Shown one piece after another: positions 27,243 through 36,367 of a DNA stretch of 64,000 nucleotides. Made by a program: the position numbers and the translations under genes. Each line of letters begins with the position of its first letter. Position 1 is the first letter of the stretch. Origin of the DNA: Aromatoleum buckelii (GTDB taxonomy: Bacteria; Pseudomonadota; Gammaproteobacteria; Burkholderiales; Rhodocyclaceae); assembly GCF_012910785.2 (NCBI RefSeq), contig NZ_WTVH02000010.1, positions 1,426,001-1,490,000 of the forward strand, in the 5' to 3' direction. The notes under the pieces were generated by a model. It had not been told where the DNA came from. It searched no databases and saw only the letters and a list, made by a program, of their open reading frames with translations.

Positions 27243-28469
27243 ATGTCCAGCAATACCGATCTCGCAACCGTCGATACCCGACCCTATTTCGAACAGGTGC
27301 TCCGGTATGGCTTGAGCCAGCGCCTCATCGACAGCGAGCGGCTCGCCGCCATTCGGCGGGAAGGCGCGAAAGGAGTCGTCCAGCTGGCCGGCTTTTTCGG
27401 CACCGCCAACCTTCGCCCCGAACTCGAAGCCGCGCGTACTCGCCTGGTGACGCTGGTCAGCCTGGCGCTCGAGTCAGCGTCGTGCGGAAAACTCGGGCCG
27501 GCTGCCGATCTGCTGCGCCAGAAAAGCCTGCTCTCGCTGTCGAAGGCCGGCGCCGATGCGCTGCGTGTCCTGCTGCGCCTGCCGGAAGACATGATCCTCG
27601 AGCCCCCGCACGCGCTCCCGCAGGTCGAAAAGCAGATGCTGTCCTTATGGACGCTCGACGAGCCGATGACTCATGCCCGTTACCAGGAGGAACGGAACCG
27701 CCGCGAGAGCCTCCTGGCGCAGCATGAGTTGAGCTATTGGCTCGCCGGAAAGCTGGGCGTGGCGCGCAAGGAACTCCAGATGAACGAGTCCTGCGAAGCG
27801 GTCATCAACAGCGCATTGCTGGTGCTCTTCGTCGAGAAGAAGCCCAAAAAGCTGTTTTCCGCGCGCCAGTTCATGGAACTCCATGCACTGGCGTGCAGGA
27901 AAAGGAAACACGACTTCCCGGCTCTGGACGAATGGAGCAAACAAGCTCCTGCGGCAATCCTGAGCGCGCTCCGCGAAGCGCAGGAAAACTTCCTCGACAA
28001 CATCCTGCCGACTCTAAGGAAGCACGCCGCTGCGGATTTCATTCCCCGGGAGGAGGTCGGGGCGCTGGCAGGCGTTTTCTTCTTCAACAACAGCGGCCTC
28101 GACGAACTGACCCACCACGACCAGGAGACGGAAGACGCGTGGCGGAAGATTACCGGCGGCAAGGGGGAACACCCGGACGTGATGTGTACCGTCCTGCTGA
28201 TGGTCGCCACGGGCCTGGAGCCCCGTCCCGCGCTGCGCAAGAAGGATGCGACCAGCATCCGGGAAAACTTTCGCAGCACCGGCTTCGACGAGGCCGCCGT
28301 CGCCGAATTCATCCATCGCGTGGTTCCGTTCCAGTACCAGTCCGACGTCCGGCACCTGTGGGCCGAAGACCTCGGTCCGGAAGCTCGGGTCGAGCTGAAC
28401 GACGAGGACGAGGATCATGTCCTGGCTTACCTGCACGAGACGTGCAGGGCGACTTACAAGCTGTCCTAG
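27243..28469 (+). CDS. Hypothetical protein, fourth gene of J-domain operon
   Basis: A 408-residue soluble protein with no domain I recognise. It is rich in long helices (for example [21 protein letters not shown] near 205-225). It has no membrane segment, no signal peptide and no enzyme motif I can name. It ends the J-domain operon; a 104-base gap precedes the ABC transporter genes. Together with the two preceding unknowns it may form a complex served by the J-domain protein. Confidence 0.65.
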   Translation: MSSNTDLATVDTRPYFEQVLRYGLSQRLIDSERLAAIRREGAKGVVQLAGFFGTANLRPELEAARTRLVTLVSLALESASCGKLGPAADLLRQKSLLSLSKAGADALRVLLRLPEDMILEPPHALPQVEKQMLSLWTLDEPMTHARYQEERNRRESLLAQHELSYWLAGKLGVARKELQMNESCEAVINSALLVLFVEKKPKKLFSARQFMELHALACRKRKHDFPALDEWSKQAPAAILSALREAQENFLDNILPTLRKHAAADFIPREEVGALAGVFFFNNSGLDELTHHDQETEDAWRKITGGKGEHPDVMCTVLLMVATGLEPRPALRKKDATSIRENFRSTGFDEAAVAEFIHRVVPFQYQSDVRHLWAEDLGPEARVELNDEDEDHVLAYLHETCRATYKLS

Positions 28470-28573
28470 CCGCAATCGCTCGAGCCGGGCGGGGCTCCTT
28501 TTCGGTCGATAGTGCCTCGATCCCGCCTGCGACACATGCCCCGGTACGACGCGGGTCTGCTATCGTCCCGCTC

Positions 28574-29509
28574 ATGTCCGTCATCATCAATGTTGCCAAT
28601 CTTTCCAAGACCTATGCCAGCGGCTTCCGGGCGCTGCGCGCGGTCAACCTCGAGATCCGGCAGGGCGAAATCTTCGCGCTGCTGGGGCCGAACGGGGCGG
28701 GCAAGACGACGCTGATCAGCATCATCTGCGGCATCGTGCGGCCGAGCGAAGGCAAAGTCACGGTGGCCGGGCACGACATCATCCGCGATTACCGCGCGGC
28801 GCGTTCCCTGATCGGACTGGTGCCTCAGGAGTTGACGACCGACGCTTTCGAATCGGTGTGGACGACGGTGTCGCTGAGCCGCGGGCTGTTCGGAAAGGCG
28901 CCGAACCCGGCCCACCTCGAGAAGGTGTTGCGGGAGCTGTCGCTATGGGACAAAAAGAACAACCGGATCATCACTCTTTCGGGCGGCATGAAACGGCGCC
29001 TCCTGATCGCGAAGGCGCTCTCGCACGAGCCGCAGATCCTGTTCCTCGACGAGCCCACGGCCGGAGTGGATGTCGAACTGCGCCGCGAGATGTGGGCGCT
29101 GGTGCGCCGCCTCAGAAGCAGCGGGGTGACGATCATCCTGACCACCCATTACATCGAGGAGGCCGAGGAAATGGCCGACCGGGTCGGCGTCATCAACAAC
29201 GGTGAAATCATTGTCGTCGAGGACAAGGCCGAACTGATGCGCAAGCTCGGCAGGAAGCAGCTGACGCTGCAGCTTCGGCAACCGCTCGGGGAAATCCCGC
29301 CCGCGTTGCAGCGGCATCGGCTCGAACTCGCGAACGACGGGAGCGAGCTGATCTACACCTACGACTCGCGGGCCGCGCACGGCGAGCACGACGGCATCGT
29401 CGCGCTGCTCGACGATCTCACCGCCGCCGGCATCGGGTTCAAGGATCTGCATACCACGCAAAGCTCGCTCGAGGACATTTTCGTCGGCCTGCTGAGGAGC
29501 GGCCGATGA
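28574..29509 (+). CDS. ABC transporter ATP-binding protein, YadG type
   Basis: A 311-residue ATPase. Walker A is GPNGAGKTT (about 38-46), the signature is [16 protein letters not shown] (about 136-151), and Walker B is [20 protein letters not shown]. The order and wording closely follow E. coli YadG, including LGLVPQE-like [13 protein letters not shown]. It forms an exporter with the next gene, which overlaps by four bases. The substrate is unknown. The ATG at 28574 was chosen because it gives the family N terminus. Confidence 0.85.
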   Translation: MSVIINVANLSKTYASGFRALRAVNLEIRQGEIFALLGPNGAGKTTLISIICGIVRPSEGKVTVAGHDIIRDYRAARSLIGLVPQELTTDAFESVWTTVSLSRGLFGKAPNPAHLEKVLRELSLWDKKNNRIITLSGGMKRRLLIAKALSHEPQILFLDEPTAGVDVELRREMWALVRRLRSSGVTIILTTHYIEEAEEMADRVGVINNGEIIVVEDKAELMRKLGRKQLTLQLRQPLGEIPPALQRHRLELANDGSELIYTYDSRAAHGEHDGIVALLDDLTAAGIGFKDLHTTQSSLEDIFVGLLRSGR

Positions 29510-30267
29510 ACATTCACGCGATCCGTGCGATCTACCTGTTCGAAATGGCCCGCACGAAACGCACACTGCTGCAGAGCATCGTCTCGCCGGTGATCTCCAC
29601 GTCGCTCTATTTCGTCGTGTTCGGCGCCGCGATCGGTTCGCGCATTCCGCAGATCGACGGCATCGGCTACGGCAGTTTCATCGTGCCGGGCCTGGTGATG
29701 CTGTCGCTGCTGACGCAAAGCCTGTCGAACGCGTCTTTCGGCATCTACTTCCCGAAGTTCACCGGCACGATCTACGAGCTATTGTCGGCGCCCGTGTCCT
29801 ATGTCGAAATCATACTGAGTTACGTCGGCGCGGCCGCGACGAAGTCGATCCTCCTCGGCGCGATCATCCTTGCGACGGCCGGCCTGTTCGTGCCGCTGCA
29901 CATCGAGCACCCGTTCTGGATGATCCTGTTCCTGCTGCTCACCGCTGTGACCTTCAGCCTGCTCGGCTTCATCATCGGCATCTGGGCCGACAATTTCGAG
30001 AAGCTGCAGCTCGTGCCGCTGCTGATCATCACTCCGCTGACATTCCTGGGCGGCAGCTTCTATTCGCTCGATATGCTGCCGCCGTTCTGGCAGCAGGTCA
30101 GCCTCTTCAACCCCGTGGTGTACCTGATCAGCGGCTTTCGCTGGAGCTTTTACGGCATCGCGGATGTCGCGGTCGGCGTCAGCCTGGGCATGACGATGCT
30201 GTTCCTCGCGGTCTGCGTCGCGGTCGTCGCCTGGATCTTCAAGACTGGGTACCGTCTCAAGGCCTGA
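29506..30267 (+). CDS. ABC-2 type transporter permease, YadH type
   Basis: A 253-residue inner-membrane protein with six predicted helices. It has the ABC-2 pattern: an N-terminal amphipathic segment ([21 protein letters not shown]), the [31 protein letters not shown] loop that couples to the ATPase, and the late [32 protein letters not shown] segment. It pairs with the YadG-like ATPase by a four-base overlap. It converges with the phosphorylase gene five bases away. Confidence 0.87.
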   Translation: MNIHAIRAIYLFEMARTKRTLLQSIVSPVISTSLYFVVFGAAIGSRIPQIDGIGYGSFIVPGLVMLSLLTQSLSNASFGIYFPKFTGTIYELLSAPVSYVEIILSYVGAAATKSILLGAIILATAGLFVPLHIEHPFWMILFLLLTAVTFSLLGFIIGIWADNFEKLQLVPLLIITPLTFLGGSFYSLDMLPPFWQQVSLFNPVVYLISGFRWSFYGIADVAVGVSLGMTMLFLAVCVAVVAWIFKTGYRLKA

Positions 30268-30272
30268 AGCGG

Positions 30273-31967
30273 CTAGCGCATGTAGGCCTCGGCGACGTAG
30301 CGGCGCATCATGCGGTGGCTGTTGAAGTACGCGGCGTTCTTGCTGATCGCGCCCTTCATCACGGCGATCCAGCCGCTGCGGTCGTCGCCGTTGCCGTCAT
30401 ATAGCGGCAGCACGACGTTCTCGAGCTTCTCGTACAGCGACTGGGCGTCGTCCTCGCTTGCTCCGCAATTGCCGACTGCCCAGCCGGTTACGCCCTCGAT
30501 GCAGCCCTCGATCCACCAGCCGTCGAGCACGCTCAGGCTCGGCACGCCGTTGAACGCGGCTTTCATGCCGCTCGTGCCCGACGCCTCGAGCGGGCACAGC
30601 GGGGTGTTGAGCCAGACGTCGACGCCCGACACGAGCGTCAGCGCGGTGTCCAGGTCGTAGTTCGGCAGGAATGCGATCGGGATGACGTCGTGCAGCTCGC
30701 GCCTATGCGCGTGTAGCGTTTCGATGAGGCGTTTGCCTTCGTCGTCGCGCGGGTGCGCCTTGCCGGCGAGGACGATCTGGAACGGATGCCGACGCGCGAT
30801 CGCCTTCAGCCGGTCGAGGTCGGAGAAAAGCAGGTCCGGGCGTTTGTACGCGGTCATGCGCCGCGCGAATCCGAGGATCGGCCGGTGCGGCTGCAGCGCG
30901 ACGCCGCACGCCGCGCGCACCCGCTCGATCAGCCGCTCTTTGGCCTGCTGGTGGACATCCCGGATCGCGGCGTCGGCGATCCGGTCGGCGCGGGCGAGAA
31001 GCTCTGGCTCGCAGCACCATCCCGGCAGGTGCGCGTCATAGAGCTTGGCGAAGCCAGCGCTCGTCCAGCTCGCCGGATGCACGCCGTTGGTGATCGAGCG
31101 GACGTGATAACCCGGAAACATCAGCCGCGACACTTCGGCATGACGCTTGGCGACGCCGTTGACGTATTCGCTGAGGTTCAGCGCGAGGTGGGTCATGTTC
31201 AGGCGCTCGGGTCCGGCGAGGGACTGGAGCGTCGCGATGTCGATGAAATCCCCGAGCACGCGCTGCACGAGTTCGTACGAGAACTGGTCGTGGCCAGCCT
31301 CGACGGGCGTATGCGTCGTGAAATTGCACAGCGTGCGCACTCGCGGGATGTCGTAGCGCTGTTCGCCGGGGCGCAGGTTTTCAGCGGCGTACGCATGACG
31401 GCGCAGCAGCTCCAGCGTCAGCAATGCCGAATGCCCCTCGTTCATGTGGTACTGGCGCAGCCGGTAGCCGAGCGCGCGCAGCATCCGCGTGCCGCCAATT
31501 CCCAGCACGATCTCCTGCTTGAACCGGTAGCTTGCATCGCCGCCGTACAGGTAATGCGTCAGCTCGCGGTCCGCGCCGAGGTTTTCGGGCAGGTCGGTGT
31601 CGAGCAGGATGACCGGTTGCCTTCCGCCCATATGTCCTACCAGCACATGGAGCCAGCCGCCGACCCATACGTCGCGGCCCTCGATCGGCACTGTGACTTT
31701 CGCTTCGAGCGGCGTCGCGTGCTGGGCGGGGTCCCATGGATCGTCAAATTCGATCTGCCGGCCGCCCTCGTCGAACTCCTGGCGGAAGTAGCCTTTGCGG
31801 CTTACGAGGCTGACGGCGACGAGCGGCAGTTCGAGGTCGGCAGCGGCGCGGATCGTGTCGCCGGCGAGCACCCCGAGGCCGCCGCTATACGTGGAGATGT
31901 CGTTGCGTAACGCGATCTCCATCGAGAAGTACGCGATGCGCGACCGGTCGATGAAGGATTCGTGCAT
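30273..31967 (-). CDS. glgP: Alpha-glucan phosphorylase, short form
   Basis: A 564-residue phosphorylase that releases glucose-1-phosphate from glycogen or maltodextrin. At 564 residues it is shorter than E. coli GlgP (815), as in the short TIGR02094-type family. It opens RIAYFSMEIALRNDISTYSGGLGVLAGD, a family signature. The pyridoxal phosphate region is EASGTSGMKAAFNGVPSLSVLDGWW (about 474-498), with the cofactor lysine in GMKAAFNG. Its reading frame converges with the ABC exporter. No other glycogen gene is nearby. Confidence 0.9.
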   Translation of the reverse strand: MHESFIDRSRIAYFSMEIALRNDISTYSGGLGVLAGDTIRAAADLELPLVAVSLVSRKGYFRQEFDEGGRQIEFDDPWDPAQHATPLEAKVTVPIEGRDVWVGGWLHVLVGHMGGRQPVILLDTDLPENLGADRELTHYLYGGDASYRFKQEIVLGIGGTRMLRALGYRLRQYHMNEGHSALLTLELLRRHAYAAENLRPGEQRYDIPRVRTLCNFTTHTPVEAGHDQFSYELVQRVLGDFIDIATLQSLAGPERLNMTHLALNLSEYVNGVAKRHAEVSRLMFPGYHVRSITNGVHPASWTSAGFAKLYDAHLPGWCCEPELLARADRIADAAIRDVHQQAKERLIERVRAACGVALQPHRPILGFARRMTAYKRPDLLFSDLDRLKAIARRHPFQIVLAGKAHPRDDEGKRLIETLHAHRRELHDVIPIAFLPNYDLDTALTLVSGVDVWLNTPLCPLEASGTSGMKAAFNGVPSLSVLDGWWIEGCIEGVTGWAVGNCGASEDDAQSLYEKLENVVLPLYDGNGDDRSGWIAVMKGAISKNAAYFNSHRMMRRYVAEAYMR

Positions 31968-32065
31968 CGTGCGTCTCCGTGGGTGGCGCCAGGTGAAGGA
32001 TCGGCTTGCCGAGCGACTATCCGGCGTGTACGCCTCCCAAACCGGCAGTATCGATCGGCTTCATT

Positions 32066-33526
32066 CTAAGCCTGAGGGGCGCGGTGGCGGGGCAGGTCGA
32101 CGCGGACATCGAGACCGCCGAGCTGCGCATCGCCGAGCGTGATCGTGCCGCGATGCAGTTCGACGACGCGCTGCACGATCGACAGGCCGAGCCCGGCGCC
32201 GGTGCCGGTGTCACCACGCAGGAAACGCTCGAAGAGTCTCGCTTTCATTGCGTCCGGCACGCCCGGACCGCTGTCCTGCACGTGCAGCGTCAGGCTTTGC
32301 GGCGCAGCTTGCAGGGTCACGCGCACGCGGCCGTGCTCGGGGGTGTACTGAATCGCGTTGCCGACGAGATTCTGCAGCAGCACGGCGAAGCTCGTGCGGT
32401 CGGCTTCGATGCGGTAATCGGCGGTTTCGTCGGTGACGAAAGTCAGTTCCTGCCCGCGTTCGAGCGCCAACGGGATGATCGCGGCCAGTTCGTTGCGGAT
32501 GAAGACGTGCAGGTCGAGCGTCTCGACAGCCGGCTCGATCGTGCCGGGTTCCAGGCGCGCCAGCGTCAGCAGTTGCGCGACGAGGCGGGTGGAGCGGTCC
32601 ACGCCGCGCACGAGCTGGCGCAAGGACTCGGCGCGGTCGGCCGGATCGGGGGCGTCGAGCGCGTTCTGCGCGTGAATGCGCAGCACCGCCAGCGGCGTGC
32701 GCAGTTCGTGCGCAGCGTCGGCGAGGAAGCGTTTTTCCCGTTCGAGCAGCGCATTGAGCTGCTGCAGAAGCCGGTTCAGCGCAGCGACCATCGGCTCGAG
32801 TTCCTGCGGCAACCGGGCGATGACGAGCGGGGCGAGGTTGTCCGGGTTGCGGGCCTTGATCAGCGCCGCCATCTGCTTGAGCGGGCGCAGACTCCAGCCG
32901 ATCGCGACCCACATCAGGACGGCGAGCAGCGGCAGCCCGACCACGTCCGGCAGCAGGGTGCGCCACGCGATCTTGCCGACCAGCTCGCCGCGCACGTCCT
33001 CGCGTTCGCCAACGATGATCCATGACGCGTCGCGTACATCCTGCAACACGAACACGCGCCATCGATGAATGTCGATCGGCACGTTGTGGTAACCGACGAG
33101 CCGACTCGCTGCCCCCGTGGGCAGCGCACCGACGGGCTGCGCGACTTGCGGCGGCACGTCGACGGCGAGCGTGGAGACGAGACGGGCGAACAAGTCGGCC
33201 GGCGCGCTCGCCGACTGCAGCACGATGCGCGCCCTGTCGTCGAGCACCTGGAATGCCAGCTTGCTTTCATACGGATGGCCGGGCCGCTTCGCCTCCCGTG
33301 CACTGGAAGCCTGGTTCAGCGTCTGTTGCAGGGATTCGCGTGCGGACGGCGTCATGTCGCGGTCGACCATGCCTTCGAGCAGCCGCGCGGTCTGGGCCAG
33401 CTGGGCATCGAACAGTTCCTCGATCTCGTGCTGCGCGTCGGAGTGGCTTTTCCACGAGATCGTCGCCATCGATGTCGCGAGCAGCCCCAACACGAGGACC
33501 AGCGTGCGTGTGCGGATCGAACCCAT
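32066..33526 (-). CDS. Sensor histidine kinase, QseC/TctE-like
   Basis: A 486-residue sensor. Membrane segments lie near 8-25 and 193-212, flanking a periplasmic domain of about 170 residues. A HAMP-like linker follows. The phosphoacceptor is H273 in FLADAAHELRTPLAVLR, and the ATPase motifs LLQNLVGNAIQYTPEHG and DSGPGVPD are intact. Its ATG at 33526 overlaps the regulator stop by one base (TGATG), so the pair is translationally coupled. QseC/PmrB-type sensors detect envelope signals; the signal here is unknown. It is the last gene of a seven-gene operon. Confidence 0.88.
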   Translation of the reverse strand: MGSIRTRTLVLVLGLLATSMATISWKSHSDAQHEIEELFDAQLAQTARLLEGMVDRDMTPSARESLQQTLNQASSAREAKRPGHPYESKLAFQVLDDRARIVLQSASAPADLFARLVSTLAVDVPPQVAQPVGALPTGAASRLVGYHNVPIDIHRWRVFVLQDVRDASWIIVGEREDVRGELVGKIAWRTLLPDVVGLPLLAVLMWVAIGWSLRPLKQMAALIKARNPDNLAPLVIARLPQELEPMVAALNRLLQQLNALLEREKRFLADAAHELRTPLAVLRIHAQNALDAPDPADRAESLRQLVRGVDRSTRLVAQLLTLARLEPGTIEPAVETLDLHVFIRNELAAIIPLALERGQELTFVTDETADYRIEADRTSFAVLLQNLVGNAIQYTPEHGRVRVTLQAAPQSLTLHVQDSGPGVPDAMKARLFERFLRGDTGTGAGLGLSIVQRVVELHRGTITLGDAQLGGLDVRVDLPRHRAPQA

Positions 33527-34185
33527 CAGATCTTGTCGACGAGATAGCCGACGCCGCGCACGGTGCGGATCAGTTCCGGGAAGAACTTCTTCCTCAGGTG
33601 ATGGATGTGCACCTCGAGCGCGTTGCTCTCGGCTTCCTCGCCCCAACCGTAGAGCACCTGCTGCAGCTTGTCGCGGGTCAGCACGCGACCGGGTTGCGCG
33701 ATCAGTTCGTGGAGCAGGATGAATTCCTTGCGCTGCAGGCTTACCGTCTGTCCGTTCCATGTCACGGACTGGCTGGCCGGGTCGAGCGTGATGCCGCGAT
33801 ATTCGAGCGCCGGCTGCGGACGATTGAAGCTGCGCCGCAGCAGCGCCCGCAGCCTGGCCTTGAGCTCGGCGACGTCGAAAGGCTTGACGAGATAGTCGTC
33901 CGCGCCGGCATCGAGCCCGGCGATGCGGTCGGTGATCGTGTAGCGCGCGGTCAGCACCAGCACCGGTGTCGGATTTTCGGCAGCCCGCAGCTGGCGCAGC
34001 ACTTCGAGCCCGTCGAGCCGGGGCAGGCCCAGATCGAGCACTGCCAGCCCGAAACTCTCGTGGGTCAGGGCGTGCAGCGCGCTGCTGCCATCCCGCACCC
34101 AGTCAACCGTGTAGCCTTCGGGCTTGAGCGAGGTGAGGATTCCTTCGCCGAGGCTCGCGTCGTCTTCCACCAGCAAAACCCGCAT
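33526..34185 (-). CDS. OmpR-family response regulator, QseB/PmrA-like
   Basis: A 219-residue regulator. The receiver has the acidic pocket E7-D8-D9, phosphoacceptor D51 (LAVLDLGLPRLDG), T in VLVLTAR and K in YLVKPFD. The winged-helix domain (about 125-219) ends with LEVHIHHLRKKFFPELIRTVRGVGYLVD, as in the QseB/PmrA/TctD group. It likely binds the CTTAAG-N5-CTTAAG repeat at 38551-38567, upstream of its own operon, although that link is inferred. It is coupled to the kinase gene. Confidence 0.9.
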   Translation of the reverse strand: MRVLLVEDDASLGEGILTSLKPEGYTVDWVRDGSSALHALTHESFGLAVLDLGLPRLDGLEVLRQLRAAENPTPVLVLTARYTITDRIAGLDAGADDYLVKPFDVAELKARLRALLRRSFNRPQPALEYRGITLDPASQSVTWNGQTVSLQRKEFILLHELIAQPGRVLTRDKLQQVLYGWGEEAESNALEVHIHHLRKKFFPELIRTVRGVGYLVDKI

Positions 34186-34220
34186 CGAGCGTTTTTCCTT
34201 CCTGTTCGTATCGTGCCGAA

Positions 34221-34886
34221 TCAGTCGAGTTCGGCCTCGACTTTGCTCAGCAGCGTGCGGATCTCGGCCCGCCGTCCTGCATCGGCCAGCTTCCGTCCCG
34301 GGCGATCCGGGGCCGCCTGCGCACGCACCAGCGCTTCCCGGGCTTCAGCATAACGTTTCTGGCGGTACAGGTAATCCCCGTAGAAATAATTCGGATCGAT
34401 GCCGTCCGGGTTGATCTCGAGCGCTTTTTGCAGCAGCGCTTCGGCCTGTTTCTTATCGCCGAAACCGATCGGCCAGCCGGGCACCTGGTAGTACAGCGAA
34501 CCGAGGCTGGTGTAGGCCGAGCCGTTGAGCGCCTGCGGATCGATCGCGACCGCCGCTTCGAGGTTCGACCGGGCCTTTTTGACCAGGTCCAGCGCACCGA
34601 GCCCGCCTTTGGCGCCGGCCCAGGTGCTCAGGATGATGCCGCGCCAGATCAGCAGCTCGGCCGCGTTCGGCTCCGCTTTCACCGCCTGATCCGCCGCCTC
34701 GCCGAGCTTCTGGAAGGCGGCTTCGCGCTCGACCTGCGGCAGCTGGTAGTTGATTTCGGCCCAGCGCGACTGCAGCTCGACGAGGTGTTGGCGGCCTTCG
34801 TCGCTGAGGGCGAAGGCTGGCAGACTGCACAGGCAGGCGAAGGTCAGGACGAGATTGCGCAGGGTTTGAAGGCGCAGGATGTGCAT
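34221..34886 (-). CDS. Exported TPR-repeat protein
   Basis: A 221-residue protein with a signal peptide (MHILRLQTLRNLVLTFACLCSLPAFA). It has helical TPR-like repeats, for example ALQKALEINPDGIDPNYFYGDYLYRQKRYAEAREALVRAQ. This is the usual form of a periplasmic scaffold, and I do not recognise a narrower family. It is the fifth gene of the seven-gene operon, between the SDR gene and the regulator gene. The ATG at 34886 was chosen because the signal peptide starts there. Confidence 0.75.
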   Translation of the reverse strand: MHILRLQTLRNLVLTFACLCSLPAFALSDEGRQHLVELQSRWAEINYQLPQVEREAAFQKLGEAADQAVKAEPNAAELLIWRGIILSTWAGAKGGLGALDLVKKARSNLEAAVAIDPQALNGSAYTSLGSLYYQVPGWPIGFGDKKQAEALLQKALEINPDGIDPNYFYGDYLYRQKRYAEAREALVRAQAAPDRPGRKLADAGRRAEIRTLLSKVEAELD

Positions 34887-34901
34887 TGATGTTTTCTCCA
34901 T

Positions 34902-35693
34902 TCAGGTTCGGGTGCGGGCAAAACGCTTGATGACGGGCAACTGCTTGCGCAGTGCCTGATCCACCTGGCGCGGGAGGAGGTTGTTCAGACGCACGAAGAG
35001 CTTTTCCGGCCAGCCGAGAAAAAGCTCCTCGCGTTCGTCGCGCAGCGCCTTCACGACGGCCGCAGCGACGACCGACGCCTCGTCCATCGTGACGCCGAGT
35101 TCCGCGTTCATCGCGACGATCTCGGTGCTGTTCATCGGCGTACGCGTGGCGCGCGGCGCGACGTACAGCACCTTGACGCGGGTGTCGGCGAGTTCCCGGC
35201 GCAGCGCCTCCGAGAATCCGCGCAGCGCAAATTTGCTCGCGCAGTACACACTGAAGCCGGGATAACCGATCGAGCCGAAAGTCGAGCCGAGATTGAGCAC
35301 GAGTGATTTTTCGCGCTGGCACAACTCGCGTAGCAGGCGGTGGGTGAGTTGCAGCGTGCTGGTGACGTTGAGCCCGATCAGCTCGGCGATCGCTTCTTCG
35401 TCGTGGTGTTCGAGAAGGCTGAAGCGGTTCGTCCCGGCCGCGTTGATGAGGCAGTTCATACCGCCAAAGCGCCGCACTGCGGCCTGCACTGCGTCGCGCC
35501 CGGCAGTGGTGTGGATGTCGGTCTGGACGAGCTCGACTTGGCCGGGAAAGCGCCGGGACAACGCCTCGAGCGGTTCCGGGCGGCGCCCGGCGACGAGCAG
35601 GTGCGCGCCCTGGCGGCACAGTTCGTCCGCCACCGCCTGGCCGATTCCGCCGCTCGCCCCGGTGATGAGGACTCGGCAATCTTCGATTTTCAT
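34902..35693 (-). CDS. Short-chain dehydrogenase/reductase
   Basis: A 263-residue NAD(P)-dependent oxidoreductase. The cofactor motif is TGASGGIG (10-17). NAAG is at about 86-89. The catalytic set is S in NLGSTFGSIGYPG and Y-x3-K in YCASKFALRG. The C-terminal segment EELFLGWPEKLFVRLNNLLP (about 223-242) looks like a membrane-associating helix found in SDRs that act on fatty or lipid substrates. It is encoded between the dimetal oxygenase-like and TPR genes. Confidence 0.87.
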   Translation of the reverse strand: MKIEDCRVLITGASGGIGQAVADELCRQGAHLLVAGRRPEPLEALSRRFPGQVELVQTDIHTTAGRDAVQAAVRRFGGMNCLINAAGTNRFSLLEHHDEEAIAELIGLNVTSTLQLTHRLLRELCQREKSLVLNLGSTFGSIGYPGFSVYCASKFALRGFSEALRRELADTRVKVLYVAPRATRTPMNSTEIVAMNAELGVTMDEASVVAAAVVKALRDEREELFLGWPEKLFVRLNNLLPRQVDQALRKQLPVIKRFARTRT

Positions 35694-35702
35694 CGCTCTT
35701 CC

Positions 35703-36356
35703 TCAGGCCGGTGCAGGCAGGCTGCGGAACATGTCGCCGTACAGGCGATAGACGACGCGCGCGGTGTGCACCACGGCAGCCTTGTCGGCTGCGTCGTCGA
35801 GGCGGTTCATCAGGTTCTTGAACAGCTCGATATGTTCGAGGTCCAGGCTGCCATGCGAGTTGAGGTAGCTGAACGCCTGCGCCGGCAGGCCGAGCCGGTC
35901 CTGGATGATGCCGGCGGCGCGGCTCGCGAGTGCGACGCTGGTGCCTTCGAGCACATTCACCATGCCGAAGAAGCTCACCGGATTGTCGCGGGCAATCCGG
36001 TCGTAAACGTAGGCGACCATCAGCTCGGTCGGCAGGCTCGGCGCTGCATGGCGAACCGCGTCGGGGTCACCGCCGCAGACCCGGATGTCGTCGAGGATCC
36101 ACTTTTCATGGCCGTTTTCCTCCTCAATGTATTCGGCGACCGCCGAGCGCAGCCATTCCAGCCGGTCCGGCAGACGGGCGCCGCACGCCATCAGCAGCGG
36201 TACCGTGTGCTTGACGTGGTGGTAGGCCTGGCCGAGGAAGGCGACGTAGCTTTCCAGCTTCACGTCGCCGCTCATCGCCTGCCGGATGATTGGGGCGCTC
36301 AGCATGTGATCGCGTTCGGCGGCAGTTTGCTCGAGCAGGGATTCGTAGAATGACAT
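35703..36356 (-). CDS. Heme-oxygenase-like dimetal oxidase (TenA-like fold)
   Basis: A 217-residue all-helical protein. It carries what looks like the full six-ligand set of heme-oxygenase-like dimetal oxidases: E80 and H83 (EEENGHEKW), E137 (NVLEGTSVAL), and H168-x3-D172-x2-H175 (HGSLDLEHIELF). The E-x2-H spacing matches UndA-type enzymes and the H-x3-D-x2-H block matches both UndA and CADD. Such proteins perform O2-dependent reactions, for example fatty-acid decarboxylation. The substrate here is unknown, but neighbours suggest an acyl compound. The start at 36356 follows an AGGGATATCC-like leader. Confidence 0.75.
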   Translation of the reverse strand: MSFYESLLEQTAAERDHMLSAPIIRQAMSGDVKLESYVAFLGQAYHHVKHTVPLLMACGARLPDRLEWLRSAVAEYIEEENGHEKWILDDIRVCGGDPDAVRHAAPSLPTELMVAYVYDRIARDNPVSFFGMVNVLEGTSVALASRAAGIIQDRLGLPAQAFSYLNSHGSLDLEHIELFKNLMNRLDDAADKAAVVHTARVVYRLYGDMFRSLPAPA

Positions 36357-36367
36357 CAGGGATATCC

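Noticed and set aside
35703-36356. Annotation as TenA thiaminase
   Set aside because: The six dimetal ligands and the neighbouring genes fit a heme-oxygenase-like oxidase better, and no thiamine gene is nearby.
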